Below, piece by piece: positions 41,755 to 50,486 of a DNA stretch of 64,000 bases (the stretch's first letter is position 1; each line of letters starts with the position of its first letter). Origin of the DNA: Aphodosoma sp045126975 (GTDB lineage Bacteria > Bacteroidota > Bacteroidia > Bacteroidales > Paludibacteraceae); the NCBI GenBank assembly GCA_045126975.1, contig JBGVPL010000046.1, forward strand, positions 21,559 through 85,558. Reading direction: 5' to 3'. A program made the position numbers and the translations under genes. The notes beneath the pieces are model-generated. The model did not search any database. It saw only the letters and a program-made list of their open reading frames with translations, and had not been told where the DNA came from.

Positions 41755-42618
41755 ATGAATATAATTAGCGGAAAAGAGATGGCAGCAGCTCTTAAGCAAC
41801 AATTGGCTGCCGATGTGGTTAAATACGGCGAACAATATGGTCGTAAACCAAATCTTGTGGTTATCCTTGTAGGTGATGACCCAGGTAGTGTATCGTACGT
41901 TACAGGTAAAGCTAAGGCTGCTGATGAGGTTGGTATTGAAAATAATACAATCCGTCTTAGTGCACAAACTACAGAAGAGGAACTTCTTGATCTTGTGCGT
42001 GCTCTCAATGTAGATGCTTCGGTTGATGGTATTTTGGTGCAACTTCCGTTGCCTAATGGTATCAACGAAGAGAAAGTGATTGAGACTATTGCAAAAGAGA
42101 AAGATGTTGATGGTTTCCACCCTATGAATGTGGCTGCTTTGTGGCAAAAACGCCCTTGCATCTTGCCATGTACACCAAAAGGTATCATCCGTTTGATGAA
42201 AAATATGGGTATCGAAATAGCAGGTAAACGTGCTGTGGTAATTGGTCGTAGCAACATCGTAGGTTTGCCTGTTACAAAATTGCTTATGGATGAAAATGCA
42301 ACAGTAACAGTATGTCATAGTCGCACAAAAGATATCGCTAAAGTATGTGCAGAAGCAGATATTCTTGTGCCTGCATTAGGACGTCCTAAATTTGTGAAAG
42401 CAGAGATGGTGAAAGAGGGTGCAGTAGTGATTGACGTAGGTGTGAATCGCGACCCTGAAACAGGTAAACTTTGTGGTGATGTGGACTTCGACGAAGTAGC
42501 TCCAAAAACATCATATATCACAAAAGTGCCAGGTGGTGTTGGTCCTATGACTATTGCATGCTTGATGGAAAACACAGTAGAGTGCTACCTCAACAACATG
42601 AAAGCTCAAGGCAAATAA
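41755..42618 (+). CDS. folD: FolD, methylene-THF dehydrogenase/cyclohydrolase
   Basis: 287 residues. Makes 10-formyl-THF, the one-carbon donor for PurN and PurH, so its place at the end of the purine operon is functional. Motifs: SYVTGKAKAADEVGI with the catalytic Tyr and Lys, ILVQLPLPNGI, VIGRSNIVGLPVTKLL for NADP binding and PGGVGPMTIACLMENTV. Followed by a bidirectional terminator. Confidence 0.95.
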   Translation: MNIISGKEMAAALKQQLAADVVKYGEQYGRKPNLVVILVGDDPGSVSYVTGKAKAADEVGIENNTIRLSAQTTEEELLDLVRALNVDASVDGILVQLPLPNGINEEKVIETIAKEKDVDGFHPMNVAALWQKRPCILPCTPKGIIRLMKNMGIEIAGKRAVVIGRSNIVGLPVTKLLMDENATVTVCHSRTKDIAKVCAEADILVPALGRPKFVKAEMVKEGAVVIDVGVNRDPETGKLCGDVDFDEVAPKTSYITKVPGGVGPMTIACLMENTVECYLNNMKAQGK

Positions 42619-42634
42619 TAATTGAGTTTATAAT

Positions 42635-42673
42635 AAAAAAAGCAGATTAACATTTTGTTAATCTGCTTTTTTT
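42635..42673. terminator. Bidirectional terminator folD / groEL
   Basis: A7 GCAGATTAACA, TTT, TGTTAATCTGC T7: an 18-bp stem if the A and T runs pair. It serves the convergent purine (+) and groEL (-) transcripts. Confidence 0.93.
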
Positions 42674-42692
42674 GTTTTTAAGTGATTTATGA

Positions 42693-44327
42693 TTACATCA
42701 TGCCACCCATTCCACCACCCATTGGAGGCATTGCAGGAGCAGGATTTTCTTCTTTTTTGTCAGTGATTACGCATTCTGTTGTGAGGAACATACCTGCGAT
42801 AGAAGCTGCGTTTTCGAGAGCTACGCGAGTAACTTTAGCTGGGTCAACTACACCAGCAGCAAACATATTTTCGAAACGGTCGAAACGAGCATTGTAGCCA
42901 AAGTCACCTTCGCCTTCACGCACTTTTTGTACGATTACAGCACCTTCTTTGCCTGCGTTAGTAACGATTTGACGAAGAGGTTCTTCGATAGCACGTTTAA
43001 CGATTTCAATACCTGTTTGTTCGTCGTCGCATTCGCCTTTAAGACCTTCGAGAGCTTGAGTTGCGCGGATGTAAGTAACACCACCGCCAGGTACGATACC
43101 TTCTTCGATAGCAGCACGAGTTGCACTGAGGGCATCATCTACGCGGTCTTTTTTCTCTTTCATTTCTACTTCAGAAGCAGCACCTACATAGAGAACTGCT
43201 ACACCACCAGCGATTTTAGCAAGACGTTCTTGGAGTTTTTCGCGGTCGTAGTCAGAAGAAGTTGCAGCGATTTGAGATTTGATTTGAGCTACGCGAGTAG
43301 CAATAGCTTCTTTAGAACCTGCACCATTTACGATAACAGTATTGTCTTTGCTAACAGTGATGCGTTCAGCAGTACCAAGCATTTCGATAGTTGCGTTTTC
43401 GAGTTTGATACCTTTTTCTTCAGAGATAACGATACCTCCAGTGAGTACTGCGATGTCTTCAAGCATCTCTTTGCGACGGTCGCCGAAGCCAGGAGCTTTA
43501 ACAGCACAGATTTTGAGTTGAGCGCGGAGACGGTTAACTACCAAAGTAGTTAATGCTTCAGAATCAACATCTTCTGCGATGATAAGGAGAGGACGACCTG
43601 ATTGTACTGCAGGTTCGAGTACAGGAAGCAATTCTTTGAGGTTAGAGATTTTTTTGTCGTGGATAAGGATAAATGGTTTTTCCATTTCTACTTCCATTTT
43701 CTCAGTGTTAGTAACGAAATATGGAGAGATATATCCACGGTCGAATTGCATACCTTCTACAACATCGATTGTAGTGTCGGTACCTTTAGCCTCTTCGATA
43801 GTGATAACACCATCTTTTGATACTTTTTTCATTGCATCAGCAATGAGTTTACCGATAACAGCGTCGTTGTTGGCAGAGATAGTTGCAACTTGTTCGATTT
43901 TATCGTAGTTGTCGCCAACTTCTTGTGATTGAGCTTTGATGCTTTCTACAACTTTAGCAACAGCTTTGTCGATACCGCGTTTGAGGTCCATAGGATTAGC
44001 ACCTGCAGTTACGTTTTTAAGACCTACGCCAACGATAGCTTGAGCAAGGACAGTAGCAGTTGTTGTACCATCACCAGCATCGTCACCAGTTTTAGATGCA
44101 ACTTCTTTAACGAGTTGAGCACCGAGGTTTTGTACTGCGTCGTCAAGTTCGATTTCTTTTGCTACAGTAACACCATCTTTTGTAATGTGAGGTGCACCAT
44201 ATTTTTTTTCGATAATTACGTTACGGCCTTTAGGACCGAGAGTAACTTTTACTGCATTAGCAAGCTCGTCAACACCTTTTTTGAGTTGGTCGCGAGCATC
44301 AATATTGAATGAAATTTCTTTAGCCAT
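42693..44327 (-). CDS. groEL: GroEL chaperonin
   Basis: 544 residues. ATP-driven tetradecameric folding chamber in the cytoplasm. Motifs: TLGPKGRNVIIEKKYGAP, DGTTTATVLAQAI, the IEEGIVPGGG block of the equatorial domain and the C-terminal GGM-type tail (PPMGGGMGGMM). Downstream of groES with a 112-base spacer made of facing TTAGTTA-type heptads. Confidence 0.98.
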   Translation of the reverse strand: MAKEISFNIDARDQLKKGVDELANAVKVTLGPKGRNVIIEKKYGAPHITKDGVTVAKEIELDDAVQNLGAQLVKEVASKTGDDAGDGTTTATVLAQAIVGVGLKNVTAGANPMDLKRGIDKAVAKVVESIKAQSQEVGDNYDKIEQVATISANNDAVIGKLIADAMKKVSKDGVITIEEAKGTDTTIDVVEGMQFDRGYISPYFVTNTEKMEVEMEKPFILIHDKKISNLKELLPVLEPAVQSGRPLLIIAEDVDSEALTTLVVNRLRAQLKICAVKAPGFGDRRKEMLEDIAVLTGGIVISEEKGIKLENATIEMLGTAERITVSKDNTVIVNGAGSKEAIATRVAQIKSQIAATSSDYDREKLQERLAKIAGGVAVLYVGAASEVEMKEKKDRVDDALSATRAAIEEGIVPGGGVTYIRATQALEGLKGECDDEQTGIEIVKRAIEEPLRQIVTNAGKEGAVIVQKVREGEGDFGYNARFDRFENMFAAGVVDPAKVTRVALENAASIAGMFLTTECVITDKKEENPAPAMPPMGGGMGGMM

Positions 44328-44332
44328 TTTGA

Positions 44333-44445
44333 ATAGTTATTAATGATTAATTATTAGTTATTAGTGATTTATGAGTGTTGTTTTGTAGTTTGTTATAATA
44401 TTTTATTTGCGTTAATAACTACTAACTACTCATTAATCATTAAAT
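44333..44445. repeat. Inverted heptads, groES-groEL spacer
   Basis: ATAGTTATTAATGATTAATT and TTATTAGTGA on one side, GTTAATAACTACTAACTACT and CATTAATCAT on the other, 7-bp periodic. The same type is at 52716-52808. Confidence 0.7.
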
Positions 44446-44709
44446 AATTGCGAGGACGTCAGATTGGCGCATGATAAGATATTTAGTGCCGTCGAGGTCT
44501 AGTTCAGTACCTGCATATTTGCCATAAAGAACTTGATCGCCAGCTTTAAGAATCATTTCTTCGTCTTTAGTGCCGTTGCCGACAGCGATAACTTCACCTC
44601 TTAGAGGTTTTTCTTTTGCTGAATCAGGGATGATGATACCACCGATTGTTTTTTCTTCGACTGGTGCAGGAAGGATAAGCACGCGGTCTGCTAATGGTTT
44701 GATGTTCAT
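44440..44709 (-). CDS. groES: GroES co-chaperonin
   Basis: 89 residues, a heptameric lid for GroEL. NIKPLADRVLILPAPVEEKT at the N-terminus, the mobile loop TIGGIIIPDSAKEKPLRGEV, and the C-terminal DQVLYGKYAGTELDLDGTKY. No CIRCE operator (TTAGCACTC, nine bases, GAGTGCTAA) is visible in the roughly 190 bases upstream, so control is not by a standard HrcA site. Confidence 0.97.
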   Translation of the reverse strand: MNIKPLADRVLILPAPVEEKTIGGIIIPDSAKEKPLRGEVIAVGNGTKDEEMILKAGDQVLYGKYAGTELDLDGTKYLIMRQSDVLAII

Positions 44710-44816
44710 GTTTTTTAGACTTTTAGTAGTGAGTAGCGAGTAGCAAGACTTTTTTATAATCTGTTATTCGTTACTAACGATTTGTTATTATTACTTTTTA
44801 TTATTTTTATAAATTG

Positions 44817-44842
44817 AAAGAGACGCAATGATGCGCCTCTTT
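44817..44842 (-). terminator. Hairpin after the glycosyltransferase operon
   Basis: AAAGAGGCGCA, TCAT, TGCGTCTCTTT on the minus strand, 56 bases past the GT2 stop. The following U-run is weak (CAATTT), so termination is likely but not certain. It may also fold in the 5' region of groES if transcription starts upstream of it. Confidence 0.6.
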
Positions 44843-44897
44843 TATATTATCATATTTTGTGCCAATAGTAAAATTAGTTTTTTATTGTGCCACTTTG

Positions 44898-45782
44898 TCA
44901 TATTTTAGTTGATATATGGCATAAATAGCATAGTTTGTATAGTGAAAATAACTTTAAATTAGGATTTTTATTGTCGCAATATTTTAGTAGTGAATTTGAA
45001 TAATTTTGATATATTTTAGTGAATATAGTTGTAAGGTGGAATTTACTTATTTTTGTGTATAGATTTAGGACTGGAGATAATGTTTGTATTTCAGGATATT
45101 GTTGTGTTTTATATATGTTATATAAGTTTTGAATAGATTCGTTTGTTTTATGGATAAATGTTTGGTTGTCTTCGATTTGTAGATGTATTATGGGATTGTC
45201 GAAACGGTAGTATGGAATGTTGAGACGAGATAGTTCTATGCCAAAAATGGTGTCTTCGTGCCCATAGCCTTTGATATTTTCGTTGAATCGTATTTTATTG
45301 AATATAGTTTTAGGTATTAGAAAATTAGGGGATGTAAAAGGGGCATTTGATATGTGGACAGGATTATTGTTTCTTTCTTTGATAATGCCATATTTTGTTA
45401 ATAGTGTGTGGTGTTCGTCTTGTGCGTCGTTGTATATTCTGCCACCTAAAATTGTAAGGTTTTGTGGTATAAAATCAATATAATTTTTAATAAAATTGTT
45501 GTGAGCAGGAAACGAGTCGCTATCGAGAAATAGGAGATGATTGTATTGCGATTTATTAGCCAAAAAATTTCTTATTTTGGCGCGACCAAGGTTGTGTTGT
45601 GGTTTTATTAGTTGACAGTTAGATAATTGATTTATGAGATGTAATCTTGGTAGTTCAGTTTTGGAGCAATCGTCTGCTACAATAATTTCAAATTCAATAT
45701 TGAGTTCAGTGGCTTGACGATGTAGTTCTAAGACTAAATCGTAACAGTCATAATTATATGTAGGAATCAATATTGATAGCAT
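44898..45782 (-). CDS. GT2 family glycosyltransferase
   Basis: 294 residues. GT-A fold: LSILIPTYNYDCYDLVLELH, IIVADDCSK with the first Asp pair, NLGRAKIRNFLA, LLFLDSDSFPA (DXD, metal and nucleotide-sugar binding), and GYGHEDTIFGIEL, which contains the acid/base-region GxxxED motif. The C-terminal 80 residues are Tyr/Asn-rich and lack known motifs. It starts on the last base of the GT4 gene (TAATG). Sugar and acceptor unknown. Confidence 0.85.
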   Translation of the reverse strand: MLSILIPTYNYDCYDLVLELHRQATELNIEFEIIVADDCSKTELPRLHLINQLSNCQLIKPQHNLGRAKIRNFLANKSQYNHLLFLDSDSFPAHNNFIKNYIDFIPQNLTILGGRIYNDAQDEHHTLLTKYGIIKERNNNPVHISNAPFTSPNFLIPKTIFNKIRFNENIKGYGHEDTIFGIELSRLNIPYYRFDNPIIHLQIEDNQTFIHKTNESIQNLYNIYKTQQYPEIQTLSPVLNLYTKISKFHLTTIFTKIYQNYSNSLLKYCDNKNPNLKLFSLYKLCYLCHISTKI

Positions 45783-46969
45783 TATTGTAATATTTGGTTG
45801 AATATTTCTTCAAATTGTAGGGCTTGTGTTTGACGAGAGAATTGTTGTTTGTTGTTTATATCAATGTGGGTGTAGCCTTGTTTTTGCCATTGGTTGTAGT
45901 GGTGTAGGATAAATTCTTTTACTTCTTTGGCATTTGTGGCTGCTAATCCAGCATTGGTGTCTTGGATTGTTTGGGCGAGGCACTCTTCATCGCTACGGAC
46001 GCAAAGTATGGGTTTTTCGACACCGATAGCTTCGAAGAATTTTGTGGTCATAATGCCACGATTGCCTTTGTTGGTTAAAACAAGTATGATTGAACTTTGG
46101 TTTAGAATGTTAGGTATTTCGTTGTTGGGAACGTAGCCGTTAATAATTACGGGTGTTGTTATATTGTATTGTTTTGTGAAATCTCGGATTTGAGAGTGTG
46201 CGTCATTGTTTGTGTACCAAATAAGGCGTATTTGTGGATTGTTTATTTCGGCTAAGGCTTGAAATAAAAGTGTAGGGTCTTGGAGTGTAGGATTATACCA
46301 TTTGCCTGTGTAGATTATGTCGAAATAGTCGGAATTTATGTATTGTGGAATGAATGTATTTGAGTCGTATCCGTTGTAAATTAGGTGAGTATTTGGATTG
46401 AGTTGTTTGATAAAATCGACATGCCAAGGTGATACGGTTGTAATACTATTAGCTTGGCGTAGAATTTTATTGCGACGCAATATGTTGATTTTGCGATAGT
46501 AGTTGCCTATAAATCCGAGAGCTATTTTGGATTTGTTGTATTCGTTATTATTGCATTGTTCGGCTATGTCGCGTAGGTCTATGTGTAGAGGTATGTGTTT
46601 GGTTTTGGCAATATTGTATGCCGCTTTTAATCCGAAAGTGTGGAATGTGCTACAAAAAACTAAATCGTACTGTTTGCTTTTGGTGAGAGACTGTATTTTT
46701 TTTGTGAAATAATTATTTTTGTAGTCGAATAAGATGTTTAGAAAATTTTTTATTATCCATTCGAGTTTGCCGATAATGCCTTTGTGCTTGTAGAAAGGGA
46801 TTTCGTGTAGTTTGATATTAAAATTATCAGGAATTGGTTCGTATTTTTCGGTAATCCAGTCAATTTCAATGCCTTTTTGAAGAAAATAGTGATAGAGATT
46901 ACGCACCCTTGGAGTGTATAAGGGTTGAGTAACAGCATCAGTTATTATAAGAATTCTTTTTAGAGGCAT
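45782..46969 (-). CDS. GT4-like glycosyltransferase
   Basis: 395 residues. GT-B fold: N-terminal ILIITDAVTQPLYTPRVRNL, HIDLRDIAEQ, ITTVSPWHVDFIKQLNP and LIYNGYDSNTF. C-terminal IIYTGKWYNPTLQDP, VIINGYVPNNEIPNIL and TTKFFEAIGVEKPILCV with the Glu used for the nucleotide-sugar. It overlaps the deacetylase-like gene by ten bases, so the two are translated together. Presumed cytoplasmic enzyme of surface glycan assembly. Confidence 0.85.
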   Translation of the reverse strand: MPLKRILIITDAVTQPLYTPRVRNLYHYFLQKGIEIDWITEKYEPIPDNFNIKLHEIPFYKHKGIIGKLEWIIKNFLNILFDYKNNYFTKKIQSLTKSKQYDLVFCSTFHTFGLKAAYNIAKTKHIPLHIDLRDIAEQCNNNEYNKSKIALGFIGNYYRKINILRRNKILRQANSITTVSPWHVDFIKQLNPNTHLIYNGYDSNTFIPQYINSDYFDIIYTGKWYNPTLQDPTLLFQALAEINNPQIRLIWYTNNDAHSQIRDFTKQYNITTPVIINGYVPNNEIPNILNQSSIILVLTNKGNRGIMTTKFFEAIGVEKPILCVRSDEECLAQTIQDTNAGLAATNAKEVKEFILHHYNQWQKQGYTHIDINNKQQFSRQTQALQFEEIFNQILQ

Positions 46970-48234
46970 AGAGATTTGATTATTTGAGAGTATAGTTGAC
47001 TGTGATAATTGTCGTTAGAAAAGCGGGTGTTGTGCCAAAGTAGGCATAAATCGCCGTTGTATTTTTGAGTTTGCTTGATTAGAGTTTGTGCGTATGATAG
47101 AGCTTCGTTGTAGTTGAGGTTCATATAGTGTGGTTCGCTGAGAGAGCAGTCCATCATAGTGAGAGGGTGGAGAGTGAGCGATGTAAGGCGTTTTGTTTTA
47201 GGGTTGATGAAGCGGACTGGGCGACATGTGCCAAGTCGGAAGCCGGCAACATCGGCATAGCCCATTGTGAAATCGTCGGTGATATGGGCATCGATAAGAG
47301 ATTCCATATCGTTGGGTTGTAGTGAGCGGAGATAGTGGTGGCGGGCAGTAGTTACTTGTTGATTTTCGATGGCATATTGTAGTAGGCGTTGTTCATCGTG
47401 TATAATATCGGGGGTGTCACCACTTTTATAACTCGCATGAAGCCCAAATATTGCGTTAGGTGAAGATTTTAGTATCTCTTTTATTAAATATTTAAAGTTT
47501 TTGCCTTGTAGATTGTATGTTGGGCGGTCGAAACCTGTGGCATTGCGAGTTGCTTTGATGAAATATATTTGAGTTGCAGTAGACAATAAGTTGTCTTGAC
47601 GCAGAATCCAAGGGAATGTGTAGGCAGGGTCGTTTTTGATGTTGATGAGAGATTTGAGTATTGTGGTTAGATTTTCACGGCGGAGTATTCCTCCTATTAG
47701 TCCGCGTAGACGACGATAGTTTGTTATGGAATCAACATCGTGGGTTAGGTAGATGTGGTTGATTTTTTGAGGAATAGGAGGTAATGATATACCTGTTTGT
47801 TCTAATAAATTGCGTAGTAATTCTCCGTATTCTTCGATGATTGGGCGATGGATGAAGTTGGCTTTTGCAGGGATGGATTGTTTGCCGATGTATCTGCCAT
47901 GGGTGTCGCGATTGGTGTTGGGATTGATGAACTCTTCGTAGCGCGATATTAGGAAATAGGTGCTTGCGATGAGGTCGGCATGGCAGATGATAGTATTTTC
48001 AAATTTCTCGATTTGGGGTGTGCCAAATAAAAGAGGTATGCCTTCAATCTCTTGAAGAGGGAGTGAAGGCATACTTTTTTGTGTGCCGTAGATGTCGTTA
48101 TCGAAGAAGTTTGATGGGACAATTACGACTTTGTATTTTGACCATTGAGTTTTATCATTGCAATAACCTACGTGGTGGGCGTTATGCTCGTCACGGATTA
48201 GGAATTGGATGATATAGTCAATGATTTTTTGCAT
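46960..48234 (-). CDS. Polysaccharide deacetylase-like protein
   Basis: 424 residues. A Bacteroidetes N-terminal domain (about 1-155, with ADLIASTYFLISRYEEF) is followed by a deacetylase-like domain: HIYLTHDVDSITNYRRLRG holds the Asp pair of motif 1. IFGLHASYKSGD, TARHHYLRSLQPND and MGYADVAGFRLGTCRPV follow. No signal peptide is seen, so it may act in the cytoplasm next to the glycosyltransferases. Whether the metal site is intact needs modelling. Confidence 0.75.
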   Translation of the reverse strand: MQKIIDYIIQFLIRDEHNAHHVGYCNDKTQWSKYKVVIVPSNFFDNDIYGTQKSMPSLPLQEIEGIPLLFGTPQIEKFENTIICHADLIASTYFLISRYEEFINPNTNRDTHGRYIGKQSIPAKANFIHRPIIEEYGELLRNLLEQTGISLPPIPQKINHIYLTHDVDSITNYRRLRGLIGGILRRENLTTILKSLINIKNDPAYTFPWILRQDNLLSTATQIYFIKATRNATGFDRPTYNLQGKNFKYLIKEILKSSPNAIFGLHASYKSGDTPDIIHDEQRLLQYAIENQQVTTARHHYLRSLQPNDMESLIDAHITDDFTMGYADVAGFRLGTCRPVRFINPKTKRLTSLTLHPLTMMDCSLSEPHYMNLNYNEALSYAQTLIKQTQKYNGDLCLLWHNTRFSNDNYHSQLYSQIIKSLCL

Positions 48235-48237
48235 TTA

Positions 48238-49404
48238 TTATTCAGCAGATTCTTGAGTTTGAGCTTGTTGTTGCTGTTGTTGGAGTTTAGCTTGTTGGGC
48301 TTCGTAGGCTTTTTGTGCGTCGTGAGCAACAGGGTCGAATAGTTTGATTTCGCGAGGTTTGCGCTCTTCTTGTTTAGGGAATGGAAGCGGATTGGCGTGC
48401 ATACGTTTGTAAGTTTCGCGGTTGCGAACGATGTGTACTGCCTCGTAGATTGCTTCGCGCATAGAGAGTTCGTTGGCTATGTTTTTACCAGAGATGTCGT
48501 AGCCTGTGCCATGAGCTGGAGATGTGCGTACGAATTTGAGACCTGCAGTGATATTCACGCCTTTTTCGGTTGTGAGGGCTTTAAATGGAGCGAGGCCTTG
48601 GTCGTGATACATAGCGAGTACGGCATCGTAGTGTTGGAATTTGCCTGAGCCAAATAGACCATCGGCAGCAAGAGGACCTACGCAAACAATACCTTCGGCA
48701 ATAGCTTCTTCGATGGCTGGTTTGATAACTTCGAGTTCTTCAGTGCCAAGAAGTCCGTTGTCGCCTGCGTGAGGGTTGAGACCGAGCACTGCGATGCGAG
48801 GGCGCACAATGCTGAAATCTTCTTGTAGAGATTTATTGAGAAGACGGAGTTTGTGGAGAATAGACTCTTTAGTGATGGCTTGAGATACTTTAGTTATAGG
48901 CATGTGGGTTGTAACCAAAGCAACGCGAAGGCGGTCGCTTGCGAGAATCATAAGTGATTCAGAGCCAGCACGATTTTCGAGATATTCGGTATGACCAGGG
49001 AATTTGAAAGTTTCGCTTTGGATAGTTGCTTTGTTGATAGGAGCAGTAACTACAGCATCGATTTTGCCTGCGAGGAGGTCGGCTGTAGCAGCTTCGAGGG
49101 CTTCGAGAGCCGATTTGCCAGCTTCGGGAGTAGGTTGTCCGAGTTCGACTTTAGGTTCGTCGGCAGATGTGTTAACGATACTGATTTTGTGAGGATTGAC
49201 ATCGTCGGCTGAACGAGCTACGCTGATGGTGTAAGAATCGATGCCGAGAGATTTTTTGTGGTAACTTGCAGCTTTGGCTGAGCCATAGATGATAGGAGTG
49301 CATTGTTCGAGGATGTGTTGGTCGGTCAATGCTTTGAGGATTACTTCGTAGCCAATGCCATTGATGTCGCCTTGAGTGATGCCTATTTTAAGTTTTTTTT
49401 CCAT
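48238..49404 (-). CDS. pdxA: PdxA, 4-hydroxythreonine-4-phosphate dehydrogenase
   Basis: 388 residues. NAD-dependent step of DXP-dependent vitamin B6 synthesis. Motifs: GITQGDINGIGYEVILKAL, TAPINKATIQ, FPGHTEYL with a metal His, LNPHAGDNGLLG, YHDQGLAPFKAL with another metal His, and TSPAHGTGYDISGKN. It is 30-50 residues longer than E. coli PdxA because of a C-terminal tail rich in Gln and Ala (after residue 360). Three bases from the deacetylase-like gene. Confidence 0.94.
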   Translation of the reverse strand: MEKKLKIGITQGDINGIGYEVILKALTDQHILEQCTPIIYGSAKAASYHKKSLGIDSYTISVARSADDVNPHKISIVNTSADEPKVELGQPTPEAGKSALEALEAATADLLAGKIDAVVTAPINKATIQSETFKFPGHTEYLENRAGSESLMILASDRLRVALVTTHMPITKVSQAITKESILHKLRLLNKSLQEDFSIVRPRIAVLGLNPHAGDNGLLGTEELEVIKPAIEEAIAEGIVCVGPLAADGLFGSGKFQHYDAVLAMYHDQGLAPFKALTTEKGVNITAGLKFVRTSPAHGTGYDISGKNIANELSMREAIYEAVHIVRNRETYKRMHANPLPFPKQEERKPREIKLFDPVAHDAQKAYEAQQAKLQQQQQQAQTQESAE

Positions 49405-49450
49405 GTTTATAATTTTTTAGTGCACAATGCACAATTTATAATTTTGTTAT

Positions 49451-50485
49451 TTATTTCTTTGCTGTTATGACTACTTCGTTGACTTCGTGAGGGAGGAGGA
49501 GAGAGTAGAGCATAGCCTCTAATTGACGGAGAGGGTTGCGTTTGTCATATTTTGGAGCGAATACGAAACCTTCGATAGTGACGATTTGCATATTCATTTC
49601 GTCGACACGGGTGAGAGATACGAAAGGGCCGCCCATGTGTTCGCCCTCTTTCATTTTCCAAAGTCCGCGAGTTTCGGCACACCAAGCATTGTTGTGAGTC
49701 ACGAAATTGGTTACAGGAGGGAGATAGCGGTATTCAGTACCCATGTAAGAGCCTTCAACTCCGCCAGGCATGTTGGCTTTCATGACAGAATCGCGACGAG
49801 CCATGATGGCTTCGTGGGTGAGTTGGTCGGTTGAGTAGTATGGGGTTGTGTATATTACGATGTCTTGACGAGTGAGAGCACTGCCATTGGTAATCCAAAG
49901 GAAATTGTCTTTTTTCTCGTATTTGTTCATTGAAGTTGGGACTGCAATTTTGCATCCAAATTGTTGATATACACGACGTAGAGCTTCGGCATTGATGTTG
50001 CTACGATAGAAGTCAATCATGCGTTCGCGCTCTGCCATGATGAAATAGTCGGAGATAGTTGTTCCGCTTGTTTCTAAAAGAGTTTTTAGAGATTCTTCAT
50101 CAGGAGCGACTACATTGGCAAGAGCCTGTGTGTTAGCCCAACGATTGCGACTAAGGTTGATTTTAGCTTGAGTGTATTTGTTGGGATTGACATCTACGAA
50201 CACAATGTTGCGAGTAGCTTTGAGTAGGTTGTCGAAATGAGCAGGAGCTACTTTTGACATTTTGAACATAGGTTCAGGTTGAGGAAGAATTGGGGTTGGA
50301 GCGTTAAGAACATAGTACATTGCCTCACCTGCAGGAGTGCGATAGAGACTGTCGTCGATGACGAGTAGAACTTCGTATGCTGCACCAGATATAGAGGGTA
50401 GATATACACCTTTTTTGCCACTGTCTTTGCATCCACTGAAAAGTATGACAAAGATTGTAACTAATGCAAATAATAGCTTTTTCAT
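49451..50485 (-). CDS. DUF4837 lipoprotein
   Basis: 344 residues. Signal peptide MKKLLFALVTIFVILFSGC with lipobox and lipidated Cys19. The rest matches the Bacteroidetes DUF4837 family as I know it: SGAAYEVLLVIDDSLYRTP early, NRWANTQALANVVAP, and FVSLTRVDEMNMQIVTIEGF late. Function unknown. It starts one base before the relA stop region, suggesting co-transcription with the stringent-response gene; that order is common in the group. Confidence 0.85.
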   Translation of the reverse strand: MKKLLFALVTIFVILFSGCKDSGKKGVYLPSISGAAYEVLLVIDDSLYRTPAGEAMYYVLNAPTPILPQPEPMFKMSKVAPAHFDNLLKATRNIVFVDVNPNKYTQAKINLSRNRWANTQALANVVAPDEESLKTLLETSGTTISDYFIMAERERMIDFYRSNINAEALRRVYQQFGCKIAVPTSMNKYEKKDNFLWITNGSALTRQDIVIYTTPYYSTDQLTHEAIMARRDSVMKANMPGGVEGSYMGTEYRYLPPVTNFVTHNNAWCAETRGLWKMKEGEHMGGPFVSLTRVDEMNMQIVTIEGFVFAPKYDKRNPLRQLEAMLYSLLLPHEVNEVVITAKK

Positions 50486-50486
50486 G

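Noticed and set aside
44710..44897. CIRCE/HrcA operator upstream of groES
   Set aside because: I looked for TTAGCACTC and GAGTGCTAA arms and saw none; only spacer-type repeats and a hairpin are present.
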